The notes under the pieces were generated by a model. The model was not told where the DNA came from. It made no database searches and saw only the letters and a program-made list of their open reading frames with translations. A stretch of DNA of 64,000 bases, taken from assembly GCA_029976065.1 (NCBI GenBank), contig JARKNV010000048.1, forward strand, positions 1 through 64,000. The letters run 5' to 3'. Of the stretch, positions 8,411-17,927 are shown in pieces. The DNA is from Selenomonadales bacterium (GTDB lineage: Bacteria; Bacillota; Negativicutes; Sporomusales; UBA7701). The position numbers were made by a program, and so were the translations under genes. The number at the start of each line of letters is the position of its first letter. Position 1 is the first letter of the stretch.

Positions 8411-9018
8411 CCCTTAAATAGGTCAACTATTCCGGATATCATGATTGCGGAATAAACTAAGAATATCCCCATAATTAGATTAACCGTCTTTTGATATTTT
8501 TGCAAAAACTCCTTCAAAACAGCGCCGAACAGCACCCAGGTCATCATTGCCAAAAACGCAATAATTGTTACAGCCGCCACAGCCATTGTTAGACCAACCA
8601 GCGAGGTATCGTAAGGCATAACAAAGCTCGGGATGACCGTCATCGTAAATATGATGACCTTGGGATTGATAAGTTGCATGAAAAAGCCACCCATGAAGGT
8701 GAATGCTTGCCCATGGCTTGAATTTGCTTCGCCTGTCCTGTAAATCAGATAAGCAAGATAAAGCATGTAAATAGTACCGATCGCCTGCATCCCAAGCAGA
8801 ATCTTTGGTATGACCGCCATAAGCAAGCTACTTAGAATGACCGAGACGGAAAGCAATAAAACAAAAGCCATTGTTGCACCATACACATATTCCATTGCCT
8901 TTTTTATTCCGAAATTATAGACTCCTGATAATATGACAATGTTGGTAGGACCGGGAGTGAAAGTAACTATTACGCAATATACCAATAGAGATGTAATATT
9001 CAGTGCCGCAAGCGCCAC
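8407..9018 (-). CDS. LysE/RhtB-family exporter
   Basis: A 203-residue membrane protein with about six helices. The LysE signature TFTPGPTNIVILSG sits at the start, a placement typical for the family, which exports amino acids or small metabolites. GTG 9018 is chosen because GGGAGGG lies nine bases upstream; the frame extends 25 codons further but without a ribosome site. A TATAAT -10 box on the minus strand lies near 9048-9053. It is first in a two-gene operon with the AraC regulator, lower in GC than its neighbours. Confidence 0.85.
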   Translation of the reverse strand: MALAALNITSLLVYCVIVTFTPGPTNIVILSGVYNFGIKKAMEYVYGATMAFVLLLSVSVILSSLLMAVIPKILLGMQAIGTIYMLYLAYLIYRTGEANSSHGQAFTFMGGFFMQLINPKVIIFTMTVIPSFVMPYDTSLVGLTMAVAAVTIIAFLAMMTWVLFGAVLKEFLQKYQKTVNLIMGIFLVYSAIMISGIVDLFKG

Positions 9019-9172
9019 GATGCCAGACCCTCCCGAATAGTTTTTTAAAATTATACTATCCGGAATGAGCTTGCCCATAGTATGATATTGCATTTAATCT
9101 TAGGCATAATCATATAAACAGGCCCGCCGACAAATCGACCACCCCGCCCGCAAGTACGCCCCCGCAACAAAA

Positions 9173-9205
9173 CAGCAATCCGCCCGCAGCGGATTGCTGT
9201 TTTTA
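9173..9205. terminator. Bidirectional terminator
   Basis: CAGCAATCCG and CGGATTGCTG form a 10-bp stem, with TTTTTATT on the plus side and TTTTGTT on the minus side. It serves the minus-strand EamA gene that ends at 9206. Confidence 0.8.
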
Positions 9206-10075
9206 TTACTGTCCCGATGCCTTGTCCTTCGCCCGGCCGCGGCCCAGCACCCCGGTTCCCAGGCACACCCCGGCCAGCACCAGCGCCAGCGCCGCCAGGT
9301 GGTTCCAGTGGAGCTGCTCACCCAGCCACAGCGCCGCCGTGAACACCCCCGCCACCGGGATGCCGTTCTGGAACAGCGTCGTCTTCGACGCCCCCACCCG
9401 CTGGATGCCCATATTCCACCACACCGCCCCCAGGGCGGTGTTCACGAAGCTCGAGAACGCCAGCACCGCGAGCGGCGCCGGCGCGAACGCCCCCTCGTAA
9501 TACCACGCCTCGTTCACGCCCAGCCCCAGGACCAGCAGGCCGGCCGCCCCCAGCAGCGTGCTGTACGCCGCCACCAGCAGCGGCGACACCAGCGCCGTGC
9601 CGCGCTTGATAAACAGCGTCCCGGCCACGAACGCCAGCATCGACGCGAACATCACCGCATCGCCGGTCAGGCTGGCCGTCCCGCGGGTATCGCCGCCCAC
9701 CACCATCACCACGCCGCTGAAGCTGAGCAAAATACCCAGCCCCTTCGGCCACGTAAACGGCTCGTGCATAAGGCGGCTCGCCAGCAACGCCACGAACAGC
9801 GGGCTCAAACCGAGGATCAGCGCCCCGTGCGTCCCGCTCGTCGCCGCCAGCCCCCACGTCATCGTCACATGGTGGAGAAAAACCGAAAACACCGCCGCCC
9901 CGCCCACCATCAGCCACGCCTCGCGCGACAGCCTGTGGCTGCCATGCTTATACACCACCAGCGGGAAAAGCAGGAACACCGCCAGCGTAAGGCGGATCGG
10001 CGCCAGCGCCAGCGGCGGGAAAAACTGCGTCAAATACTTGATCATTATCACATTGATCCCCCACAGCGTCACCAC
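9206..10075 (-). CDS. EamA/DMT-family transporter
   Basis: A drug/metabolite transporter with two EamA repeats and about ten membrane helices (TLWGINVIMIKYL; SGTHGALILGLSPLFVALLA; WWNMGIQRVGAS). The family exports metabolites; the substrate cannot be told. The first GTG (10075) cuts the first helix. In-frame codons reading LEKRTNYAIFLLLAF lie upstream up to CTG 10120, which follows GGGGTGA and a stop codon, so a CTG start is possible. The 3' end is a bidirectional terminator. Confidence 0.85.
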   Translation of the reverse strand: MVTLWGINVIMIKYLTQFFPPLALAPIRLTLAVFLLFPLVVYKHGSHRLSREAWLMVGGAAVFSVFLHHVTMTWGLAATSGTHGALILGLSPLFVALLASRLMHEPFTWPKGLGILLSFSGVVMVVGGDTRGTASLTGDAVMFASMLAFVAGTLFIKRGTALVSPLLVAAYSTLLGAAGLLVLGLGVNEAWYYEGAFAPAPLAVLAFSSFVNTALGAVWWNMGIQRVGASKTTLFQNGIPVAGVFTAALWLGEQLHWNHLAALALVLAGVCLGTGVLGRGRAKDKASGQ

Positions 10076-10145
10076 AAAGGCCAGCAGCAGGAAAATCGCG
10101 TAGTTCGTCCGTTTCTCCAGAAAAAATCACCCCAATGCTTCCCGG

Positions 10146-10553
10146 TTAATCCAATGCCGCCGCCGCGATCGCCAGCGCCTGATCGTCGGCCGACGGCCGC
10201 CCGCTGATCCCCACCGCGCCGATCACCCGGCCGTCCGCCGCGCGGAGCGGCGCCCCGCCCGGCAGCGGCGTCAGCCGGTCGTCGCAGAACCAGCGGATAT
10301 CGAGCCCTTCCCGCGCCAGCCGGGCCTGGAAATCGCCCGTCGCCGCCTGCATCCGCGCCGCCGTATAAGCCTTGCGGCGGGCCAGGTAAGCCACCCGCGT
10401 CGGCGTTCCGTCCATCTTCTGCAGCGCCACCAGGAACCCCTCCCGGTCGCACACCGCCACCGCCACCGGGCCGCCCCCGTCGGCCGCCGCCGTCCCGGTC
10501 ACGAAATCCAATATCCTGCGGCACCGCTCCATCCCAAGCTCTTCCAAAACCAT
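10146..10553 (-). CDS. GlcG/HbpS-like protein
   Basis: A 135-residue protein of the GlcG/HbpS family (haem-binding or glycolate-locus proteins): VAVAVCDREGFLVALQKMDGT, RRKAYTAARM, and the glycine-rich end RVIGAVGISGRPSADDQALA. The biochemical role of the family is poorly defined. AGGAGG is only two bases before ATG 10553, so the true start may be TTG 10547. It lies about 26 bp downstream of the possible CTG start of the EamA gene, transcribed in the same direction. Confidence 0.8.
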   Translation of the reverse strand: MVLEELGMERCRRILDFVTGTAAADGGGPVAVAVCDREGFLVALQKMDGTPTRVAYLARRKAYTAARMQAATGDFQARLAREGLDIRWFCDDRLTPLPGGAPLRAADGRVIGAVGISGRPSADDQALAIAAAALD

Positions 10554-10645
10554 TGCCTCCTTATGACACAACTCCCTATAAATTCAACACGACACCGCAA
10601 AGCCCTGTCGCCCGCCGCCATTTTTCACCTTATGAAACGCTCCGT

Positions 10646-10847
10646 CCAGGTTGCCGATAAAGCCCCATCTGCCGCGTCCCCGCAAGGGGGAGGCCGCCGT
10701 TCTAGATCGCTAAAGCGCTAAGAACGGCGCACTTGCTCCTCCGGTGCGCCCCGCACATTGTTCGTGCTGATTTTCGCTGGCAGGCAATATGCGCTGACAT
10801 CGCCGGAGAAATCAGAACGTGCATCTGGAGCTTTCTCAGCAACCTGG
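10646..10847. repeat. Dispersed structured repeat, copy R1 (long variant)
   Basis: The 202-bp unit has arms CCAGGTTG/CAACCTGG and AAGCCCCA/TGGAGCTT around a variable core. It shares CATCTG, GGTGCGCC and the arm layout with copies near 27.5, 33.8, 41.0, 59.5 and 60.5 kb. Its interior (about 10680-10730) is homologous to 44162-44210, including a hairpin whose outer bases changed together (TTCT/AGAA here, CTCT/AGAG there). It fills the gap between 10554 and 10861; nothing else is seen there. Confidence 0.65.
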
Positions 10848-10860
10848 AATTGTCTGCAGT

Positions 10861-10889
10861 AAACCAAGGCCGCAACTCGCGTTGCGGCC
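10861..10889 (-). terminator. Terminator of the M20 amidohydrolase gene
   Basis: On the minus strand GGCCGCAA and TTGCGGCC form a stem followed by TTGGTTT, just after the stop of the 10905-12218 gene. Confidence 0.7.
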
Positions 10890-10904
10890 CTCTTGCCAAC
10901 CGTC

Positions 10905-12218
10905 CTATTTCACCGGCCGCAGCAGCGTATCGGCCGCCAGGCAGGCCATCAGCGACGCCGCCAGCGGCAAAACCGCCTCGTCGATATCGAAGCGGAAATC
11001 GTGGTGTCCGGCCGCCAAAGCCGTGCCCACCATCACGTACGCCGCCAGGCCGCCGTGCTGCTGCACCCGTTCCATCAGATACGTGCAGTCCTCGCTGCCG
11101 CCGATGTTGCCGGCCGGCAGCAGCTCCGCGAACAGCCCGCTGCGCTCCGCCACCTCGCGAACCCGCTCCACCAGCGCCGGATCGCTCTCGCACCCGGCCG
11201 CGCCGCCCATCTCCGTCAGCGCCACCTTCACATCGTACATCGCGGCCGCGGCCGCGACAATCCGCACCGCCTCCGCGTACACATACTCGTTGATCGCGCT
11301 CGTCACGCCGCGCGTCTCCAGCTTCAGCACCGCGTTCGCGGGAATGACGTTGCGGCCCGTTCCGGCCTGCAGCACCCCCACATTCACCCGCGAAGCCCCC
11401 TGGCTGTGGCGGGAAATCGCGTGCAAATTCAGCGCCGCCGTCGCCGCCGCCAGCAGCGCGTTCTTGCCCGTCTCCGGTGCCGCCCCTGCATGGGCCGGCA
11501 CCCCGGTGAACACCGCATCCAGCTTCGTCGTCGCTAGAAAACCTACCGTATTGCAGGCCAACTGGCCCGTCTTGCGCAAATTTATGCCCACATGCATGCC
11601 GAAGATCACGTCCGTATCGTCCACGACGCCCTTGGCCATCATCGCCTTCGCGCCGCGCACCCCTTCCTCGGCAGGCTGGAAAATCAGCTTCACCGTCCCG
11701 GCCAGCTCGCCCTTCAGCGCTGCCAGCACCTCGGCCACCGCCAGGCCCACGGCCGTATGGGCGTCATGGCCGCAGGCGTGCATCGCGCCCTTGTTGATCG
11801 ACGCGAACCCCTCGCGGAACGGCCGGTGCCCCTCCTCCTCCGCCTCCACCGCGTCGTTGGCATCCATATCGAAGCGCAGCGCCACCGTCGGCCCCGGCTT
11901 CGCGAACCGCAGCGTCCCGACCACGCCGGTCTTGCCGCCCTTCATCTTCGCCACCCACGCCGGGTCAGCCCCCTGAGCCAGGGCCCGTTCCGTCTGGCGC
12001 TCCAACTCGGCGGCGCTCGGCAGGCCCATCATCGCCTCGGCCGCCATCACCTCGTCGCCGGCCTTCACCTCATAGCCCAGCTCGGTCAGAACGCCGGCCA
12101 CCTTCGCCGCCGTGCGGAACTCCGTCCACGCCACCTCCGCGTGGCGGTGGAAATCGCGCCGCCGCTCAACCATCTTATCCTTCAGCTTATTCGCCAACTC
12201 AATGATCTTCCTGTCCAT
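10905..12218 (-). CDS. M20 family amidohydrolase (AbgA-like)
   Basis: A 437-residue zinc hydrolase of the aminobenzoyl-glutamate/aminoacylase type. Metal-site motifs are intact: RFDMDAND, HACGHDAHTA, FQPAEEG, and FGMHVG. It is cytoplasmic, with no signal peptide. ATG 12218 is preferred because GAAAGGGG lies seven bases upstream. It is 30 bp downstream of a DcuC-type carrier in the same direction, so the pair may import and cleave an acylated amino acid or peptide-like acid. A close relative lies at 60634-61929. Confidence 0.88.
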   Translation of the reverse strand: MDRKIIELANKLKDKMVERRRDFHRHAEVAWTEFRTAAKVAGVLTELGYEVKAGDEVMAAEAMMGLPSAAELERQTERALAQGADPAWVAKMKGGKTGVVGTLRFAKPGPTVALRFDMDANDAVEAEEEGHRPFREGFASINKGAMHACGHDAHTAVGLAVAEVLAALKGELAGTVKLIFQPAEEGVRGAKAMMAKGVVDDTDVIFGMHVGINLRKTGQLACNTVGFLATTKLDAVFTGVPAHAGAAPETGKNALLAAATAALNLHAISRHSQGASRVNVGVLQAGTGRNVIPANAVLKLETRGVTSAINEYVYAEAVRIVAAAAAMYDVKVALTEMGGAAGCESDPALVERVREVAERSGLFAELLPAGNIGGSEDCTYLMERVQQHGGLAAYVMVGTALAAGHHDFRFDIDEAVLPLAASLMACLAADTLLRPVK

Positions 12219-12248
12219 GATCGGGCCCCTTTCCTGTCGCTTATACAA

Positions 12249-13535
12249 TTAAAGCAGAATGAGCATTACCACGATCGCCGCCAGCACCATCGCCGGCCAA
12301 TTGCGCTTCGTGATCTCCATCGGGTTGATGCCGGCCAGCCCCGCGCACACGATCGCCGCCCCGGCCACCGGCGACATCGACCGGCCCAGCGCGCCCGTCA
12401 GGAACGCCGTCGAGCCCATCGGCAGAATATCGAAGCCGAACTGCTTCGCATGCGGCGTAATCGCCCCGTTGAACGCCAATGTAGCCGCGTCGCCCGAACC
12501 CGACAGCACCGCCACGATAAACGGGCCGAAAGTCGCCGCTATTTTCGCGATACTCTCCGAATGCTTCATGAACTCGATCAGCGCGCCCGTCAGGCCGATC
12601 AGCTTCATCCCCTCGTTGAACACCGCCGCGCCGATGATGATGCCGATGACGCTCGCATAAGCCTCGCCCATACCGGCGAAGAACTGCTTGGAAGTATCCT
12701 GCGACGTTATGCTCCTCACGCTCACCAGGAACCCGAGCACCACGCCGATGATCATCGCCTCCGGCACCGTAAAAGCATGAATCTGCTTCAAGGCAGGCAC
12801 GGAAGGAATCAGCTTGCCGAGGCTGCCTGCCACCAGCAGCACCAGAGGCACCACCGGGACAATCGCCTTGACGATGTTGACCTCGAACTTCGCCCCCTCG
12901 CCCTGGGCAAGAGCGGCGCCCTCGTAGCCGCGGTCCTCCTTGCGGATATACGCCACCGCCGTCAGCGCGACCGCCACCACCACCGCGCCCACCACCGACG
13001 CGATCGTGTGGCCGGCGATAACCACCATCGGATCGCTTATCCCCGCCAGCTTGGCGATGAACGGATTATGCATGTTGCCGGGATTGAACGCGCTGCCCCA
13101 CGTGCCCGCAAGCACCGCGCTCGCTGCGATCGCCGGATGCACGCCGGCGCTCATCAGCGTCGGGATGAGGATCGCCCCTACGGCCGCCGCGCAGCCGGCC
13201 GCGCTCGGCAAAGCGATATTAATAAGGAAAGTCACGACCACTGCGCCCGGAATCAGGATCGCCCGGGCCTTCGTGAGCGGCGACGCCAGCAGATGCACGA
13301 GGTGGGCGTCGCATTTCGTATACTTCATCACGAACGCGAACCCCATAACCGTACAGATTACCGGCACCAGGCCCTCGTTCACCATCGCCTTCTGGAACGC
13401 GGTAAACGCCTCCCAGGGTTTCTGCGCGAGAACCGCCATCAGAATACCGGACAAAAACAAAACCATCCTCGTTTCATACCGTTTGATGATTGCCGCGAAC
13501 GTAAGAATCACTATCAACCCGCCAAGCCAGACCAT
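12249..13535 (-). CDS. DcuC-family anaerobic carrier
   Basis: A 428-residue membrane protein with about twelve helices that resembles DcuC C4-dicarboxylate carriers (LPSAAGCAAAVGAILIPTLM; GTWGSAFNPGNMHNPF; SGSGDAATLAFNGAITP). The family exchanges or exports dicarboxylates in anaerobes. The pairing with an M20 hydrolase suggests the substrate may be an N-acylated acid, which is inference. ATG 13535 follows AGGAGG by seven bases. It is first of the two-gene operon. Confidence 0.85.
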   Translation of the reverse strand: MVWLGGLIVILTFAAIIKRYETRMVLFLSGILMAVLAQKPWEAFTAFQKAMVNEGLVPVICTVMGFAFVMKYTKCDAHLVHLLASPLTKARAILIPGAVVVTFLINIALPSAAGCAAAVGAILIPTLMSAGVHPAIAASAVLAGTWGSAFNPGNMHNPFIAKLAGISDPMVVIAGHTIASVVGAVVVAVALTAVAYIRKEDRGYEGAALAQGEGAKFEVNIVKAIVPVVPLVLLVAGSLGKLIPSVPALKQIHAFTVPEAMIIGVVLGFLVSVRSITSQDTSKQFFAGMGEAYASVIGIIIGAAVFNEGMKLIGLTGALIEFMKHSESIAKIAATFGPFIVAVLSGSGDAATLAFNGAITPHAKQFGFDILPMGSTAFLTGALGRSMSPVAGAAIVCAGLAGINPMEITKRNWPAMVLAAIVVMLILL

Positions 13536-13803
13536 CGATACACCTCCTAAAATAATGGCATTGTAATTCTTATATATTCAAGCGCCGCCTCGCTATTCCT
13601 GCTTCGCCCCCGGCGCGCCGCAGGAAAATCTTTAACATATTATGTAATATAATATAAATCCCTCTCGGAGGCTTTCCCTTGGCCCGCAACGCCCTTCTGC
13701 CCCGCCCTCGGCCAGCCCGCGCCCCCTCCCGGCACCTTCCTCTGCCGGTAATCATATTATGTAAAAAGATATGTCTACGCGCATCCAAAGGAGGTGCTTT
13801 GCC

Positions 13804-14046
13804 GTGTATCCGCGTTATCCCGACTGGGAAGCCCCGGAAATCGACGACTGGCGCGACGCCTACCCTGACGAATATTCCCGCCTTTGCTTCCCCTTGGCCG
13901 CCATCGGCACCATCGGCCTCGTCGGCGCCTTCGCCTTCTGCCGGCCCCGCTACGGCTGCCGGCCCCGGTTCGGCTGCTTCCCCTTCCGCTGCTACCCTTA
14001 CTCGTCCTGCTCACCCACCTACATCTGCTATCCCCGCCGCGCCTGA
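13804..14046 (+). CDS. Small Cys/Arg/Tyr-rich protein
   Basis: An 80-residue protein starting at GTG 13804, nine bases after AGGAGG. An acidic N-terminus (DWEAPEIDDWRDAYPDEY) leads into a short hydrophobic stretch (FPLAAIGTIGLVGAFAF) and then a C-terminus rich in Cys, Arg, Tyr and Pro (CRPRYGCRPRFGC). Seven Cys fall in the last 45 residues. No family is recognised. Such a composition is seen in cross-linked spore-coat or surface proteins, which is a guess. The spacer upstream (13536-13803) is partly AT-rich and holds no other gene. Confidence 0.6.
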   Translation: MYPRYPDWEAPEIDDWRDAYPDEYSRLCFPLAAIGTIGLVGAFAFCRPRYGCRPRFGCFPFRCYPYSSCSPTYICYPRRA

Positions 14047-14104
14047 TACCCTGCCGGCTAGCCGGCGAACGAACCGACCGCCCGGTCTTTATCCACGGAC
14101 ACAC

Positions 14105-14137
14105 AAAAAAACCGTTCTGCCCGGAACGGTTTTTTTC
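14105..14137. terminator. Bidirectional terminator
   Basis: AACCGTTC and GAACGGTT form a stem with A7 on one side and T7 on the other, between the convergent 13804 and 14138 genes. Confidence 0.9.
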
Positions 14138-15379
14138 TTACGTACATACCCGGTTGCGGCCCTGCTCCTTCGCCCGGTACAGCGCCTCGTCCGCCTTCTT
14201 CAGCACCTGGTCCGGCGAACCTTGCCGCCCCCCGTCCTCGGCCGTCCCGATGCTCACCGACACAGCCACCCGCTTCGCGCCCTTCGTGCCGCGGACCACG
14301 AACGTCCGCGCGGCGATCCGCTCCCGCAGCTCCTCCAGGCATGGCCGCGCCTCCTCCAGGCCCAACCCCGCAAACACCACCGCGAACTCCTCCCCGCCGT
14401 AGCGGAAAGCCCGCCCGCCCCACGGCACCTCCATCATCATCGCCGCCACCAGCCGCAGCACGTCGTCGCCCACATCGTGGCCGTACTTGTCGTTCAACAG
14501 CTTGAAATGATCGATATCCACCATCGCGATCGCGTAACTGCCCCCCAGCCGGGCCAGCTCCTCCTGCAGAGCCCGCCGCGACGGCAGGCCGGTAAGCTCG
14601 TCACGGTACGCGATCGCATACGAATCCTCGATAGCCGCCACCGTCAGCAGCGTCGCCGCCGCCGTGAAAAACAGCGGCAGCGCGACCGTATCGCCCCGGA
14701 AATGGAACGCCGCCGCCACCGCCGGCACCACCCAGAAAAAAGCGCCGTCCACCGGCGACGGCCTCCTCAGCAGCCTGAGTCCGAGCAGCGCGCCCGCCGC
14801 CGCCAGCAGCGCCGCCGCCGTCCGCGGCAACGGCGTAAACTCCGCCAGCGCCTGCGCGTCGCGGGCGATAAACCCGGCGATATCGGCGTCCTGCGAAGCC
14901 GTAAGCACCGCCGCCAGCACAAGCTCAGCCGCCACGAACGCCAACCGCGTCCGGCCGGCCGGCGAAATCAGCCCCTTCTCGCCCAGCAGCGAAAAAACCA
15001 GGATATTGAACGCCGGCAGCACCGCCGCGAAATACACGACCGCCGCCCTGTACAGGGAAGCGTCGAACCCGGCCGGCGCAGGCAAAGCCAGCGCCGTCTC
15101 CGCCAGCAGCAGCACCAGCAGCACCGTAAACACCCGGCTGCGGTTGAAACCCGCCGACAGCGCCATCCCCACCGCCGCCACGATATACGAAGCCATCGCC
15201 AGCGACCCGGCCGACCCGGCCGGCAGCGCCGCCCGTTGCCAGTACGCCAGCGCCGCCGCCGCCAGCAGCGCCAGCGGCGCATTCGCAAACCGGCCCGCCA
15301 GCGCCTTCAGCCTGCTCCGCCGGCCGTCCGCCCGCCGGCGGTCCAATTTTTTCGCCGTCTGTTCTTCCCTGACCGTCAT
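14138..15379 (-). CDS. Membrane-bound diguanylate cyclase
   Basis: A 413-residue protein that makes c-di-GMP. About eight hydrophobic segments fill residues 30-230, followed by a GGDEF domain with the active GGEEF motif (FRYGGEEFAVVF) and DIDHFKLLNDKYGHDVGD. No RxxD inhibitory site is obvious before the motif. ATG 15379 is chosen because GGGGAGG lies four bases upstream. It lies 10 bp after the adenine deaminase gene and is probably co-transcribed. It is one of three c-di-GMP proteins in the window. Confidence 0.9.
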   Translation of the reverse strand: MTVREEQTAKKLDRRRADGRRSRLKALAGRFANAPLALLAAAALAYWQRAALPAGSAGSLAMASYIVAAVGMALSAGFNRSRVFTVLLVLLLAETALALPAPAGFDASLYRAAVVYFAAVLPAFNILVFSLLGEKGLISPAGRTRLAFVAAELVLAAVLTASQDADIAGFIARDAQALAEFTPLPRTAAALLAAAGALLGLRLLRRPSPVDGAFFWVVPAVAAAFHFRGDTVALPLFFTAAATLLTVAAIEDSYAIAYRDELTGLPSRRALQEELARLGGSYAIAMVDIDHFKLLNDKYGHDVGDDVLRLVAAMMMEVPWGGRAFRYGGEEFAVVFAGLGLEEARPCLEELRERIAARTFVVRGTKGAKRVAVSVSIGTAEDGGRQGSPDQVLKKADEALYRAKEQGRNRVCT

Positions 15380-15389
15380 AATTCCTCCC

Positions 15390-17096
15390 CTAAAGCTCCC
15401 ATAACCCGACGAACGCGAACTTGTCCACATCCACAAGTCCCCGGTCGGTAATCTTCAGCGCCGGGATAACCGGCAGCGCCAAAAACGACAGCGTCATGAA
15501 CGGCGCCGGCAGCATGCAGCCTAAAGCCAGCGCGGCCGCCGCCACCCGTTCGTGGTCCGCCGCCACCTTCGCCGCCGGCTCGTTCGCCATCAGCCCGCCC
15601 ACCGGCAGCGGCAGCGCCGCCAGCACCCTGCCCTCGGCCGCCACCGCCAGCCCGCCGTGCATCTCGCCCACCGCCCGGGCCGCGGTCTCCATGTCGGCCT
15701 CGTTCATCCCCACCACAATCACATTGTGGCTGTCGTGGGCGATCGACGACGCCAGCGCCCCGCGCCTCAGCCCGAAGCCCCGCACCAGCCCCACCGCCAC
15801 GTCGCCGCTCCGTCCGTAGCGCTCGATCACCGCCACCCGCGCCACATCGCCGGCGGCGGCCACCTCCGCGGCCGTCATCGTCAGCCGGCGGGTCATCACC
15901 TGATCGGGCAGCACCCCGATCACCTTCGCCCGCGCCCCGGCGGGCGCCGGCGGCAGCGCGAACCGTCCCTTCAGCTCCGGCAGGCGGACCGTATCCTCCA
16001 GCCGCCCGGCCGCCGGCCGCGGCACCGTCACCGTCATCCTGCCGTCCGCCGCCACCAGGCGGCCGCCTTTATAAACCTTCTCCACCCGGAAATCCTGCAG
16101 ATCGCGCACCAGCACCATATCCGCCCGGTAGCCGGGAGCCACCGCCCCCAGGCCGGCCAGCCGGTAATGCCGCGCCGGGTGCAGCGTCGCCAGCCGCACC
16201 GCCGTCACCGGCTCCAACCCGGCCGCCACCGCCCGCCGCAGTACATTGTCGACCTCGCCCTCGGCGATCAGATCGGCCGTATGCCGGTCATCCGTGCAAA
16301 ACGAAAAACAAGCCGCGTTCCGGTCGGTCACCGCCGGCAGCAGCGCCAGCAGATTCTTCGCCGCCGACCCCTCGCGGATAATCACATGCATCCCCAGGGA
16401 CGCCTTCTCCAGCGCCTCCGCCAGCTGCGTGCACTCATGGTCGCTGCCGATCCCCGCGCTCAAATAAGCCTGCAGCTCGCGGCCGCTCAGCAACGGCGCA
16501 TGGCCGTCCACCGCCAGCCCGCGCGCCCGCGCCGCCGCGATCTTCGCCAGCACCGCCCCGTCGCCGCCCACCACCCCGGGGTAATTCATCATTTCCCCCA
16601 GGCCCGGCGACCGGCCGGTCGCCAGCGCCGCCGCCACCTCCTCCGGGCCGAGCGTCGCCCCGCCCCTCTCCAGCGGCGTCGCCGGCACGCACGACGGCAC
16701 CATGTAATGGAAATCCAGCGGCAGTCCCGCCGACGCCGCCACCATATAATCCAGCCCCTCCAGGCCGGCCACGTTCACGATCTCGTGCGGATCGGCGATC
16801 ACCGCCGTCGTCCCGTGCGGCACCGCCGCCGCCGCGAAAGCGGGCGGCGCCAGCATCGTGCTCTCAATATGCACGTGGGCATCGATCAGCCCCGGCAAAA
16901 CGAACAACCTGGCGGCGTCGACCGCCTCGCGGCCGGCAGTGTAATCGCCCAACCCGGCCACCAGGCCGTCCTTCACCGCCACATCCGCGCGGACGACCTC
17001 CCCGCTGAACACATTCACCACCCTGGCGCCGCGCAGCACCAGATCGGCCGGCGCCTCCCCCCGCGCCACGGCGATAACCTCCCGTGTCATTCCCAT
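15390..17096 (-). CDS. ade: Adenine deaminase
   Basis: A 568-residue amidohydrolase that converts adenine to hypoxanthine and ammonia. Metal-site motifs DAHVHIEST, ADPHEIVNVAG, VDGHAPLLSG and CTDDRHTADLI match the bacterial Ade family, as does the C-terminal ALPLPVGGLMAN. The length is typical. The start is ATG 17096 (GGAGG four bases upstream) or ATG 17090 (ten bases). It is followed closely by the diguanylate cyclase gene. Confidence 0.95.
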   Translation of the reverse strand: MGMTREVIAVARGEAPADLVLRGARVVNVFSGEVVRADVAVKDGLVAGLGDYTAGREAVDAARLFVLPGLIDAHVHIESTMLAPPAFAAAAVPHGTTAVIADPHEIVNVAGLEGLDYMVAASAGLPLDFHYMVPSCVPATPLERGGATLGPEEVAAALATGRSPGLGEMMNYPGVVGGDGAVLAKIAAARARGLAVDGHAPLLSGRELQAYLSAGIGSDHECTQLAEALEKASLGMHVIIREGSAAKNLLALLPAVTDRNAACFSFCTDDRHTADLIAEGEVDNVLRRAVAAGLEPVTAVRLATLHPARHYRLAGLGAVAPGYRADMVLVRDLQDFRVEKVYKGGRLVAADGRMTVTVPRPAAGRLEDTVRLPELKGRFALPPAPAGARAKVIGVLPDQVMTRRLTMTAAEVAAAGDVARVAVIERYGRSGDVAVGLVRGFGLRRGALASSIAHDSHNVIVVGMNEADMETAARAVGEMHGGLAVAAEGRVLAALPLPVGGLMANEPAAKVAADHERVAAAALALGCMLPAPFMTLSFLALPVIPALKITDRGLVDVDKFAFVGLWEL

Positions 17097-17334
17097 GCTT
17101 CCTCCCTGCAGCTCCGCCATAAAACACCCTTTTCACCTATATCTGGTTTAATAAATTCCATACCGGCCGGAAATTCCCTCCCGGCCGCCCCTGTCCCCGA
17201 CCTTGCCGGCGGCGCCCGCCGCCGGTCCGCCAGCCGCACAAATAGTCAAAAACGTATTACATTTATTGGTGCCATGTCATAATTCTGTCACAAATTATGG
17301 CTACAATTAGAAGCAAAGGAAAGGGGGCGTCAAA

Positions 17335-17790
17335 ATGAAAAAATATTTCCTTCTGACTCTTGTGGTCCTACTCCTCACCCTTACGGCGACGGCCAGCGCC
17401 GATGCCCGGCCCGGCCGCCACGGCCACGACTGGTCCCACAACAAATACCGCCACAGCAGCTGGCAGCGCACCTCCCACGCCACGGTATCCGTCAACTGGC
17501 ACCAGAACCGCAACTACTACGCGCCGGCCAGATACCGCATGGAACGCATCCATGACAGAGGATGGCACGACCGCTTCCCCGGCCTGCGCGCCTACCGCTG
17601 GCACGACAACCGCGGCGAAGGCTTCTGGTATCGCGGCCACCGCGTCACCAACGGCGTCTTCTTCTACGACCGCGACGACCAGCTTGTCAGCGTCGGCTTC
17701 ATGCACAACGGCGCCTTCATCTTCATCCGCGACGACGACAGCGACTACGAAAACCGCGACTCCTTCTTCATCTCCTGGTTCAACCGTTGA
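17335..17790 (+). CDS. Secreted His/Arg/Tyr-rich protein
   Basis: A 151-residue protein with a clear signal peptide (MKKYFLLTLVVLLLTLTATASA, cleavage after ASA). The mature part is rich in His, Arg, Tyr and Trp (GRHGHDWSHNKYRHSSW; NWHQNRNYY), ending in FFISWFNR. No family is recognised. The His content could bind metals, but no defined site is seen. It begins 12 bases after AAAGGGGG, alone in its transcription unit, with a terminator at 17828. Confidence 0.75.
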   Translation: MKKYFLLTLVVLLLTLTATASADARPGRHGHDWSHNKYRHSSWQRTSHATVSVNWHQNRNYYAPARYRMERIHDRGWHDRFPGLRAYRWHDNRGEGFWYRGHRVTNGVFFYDRDDQLVSVGFMHNGAFIFIRDDDSDYENRDSFFISWFNR

Positions 17791-17827
17791 CTACTCTTTT
17801 CCCTCCAATACATAAATCCCCTCCATC

Positions 17828-17856
17828 GGGAAGGCCGGCGCCTTCCCTTTCCTTTT
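17828..17856 (+). terminator. Terminator
   Basis: GGGAAGG-CCGGCG-CCTTCCC is followed by TTTCCTTTT. Confidence 0.65.
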
Positions 17857-17927
17857 CCGGGGAAAAAAGGAATCCGGCCCACATGTGCAGAATATTTAGA
17901 TAATAACACAAAATGGAGGTGACCGCC

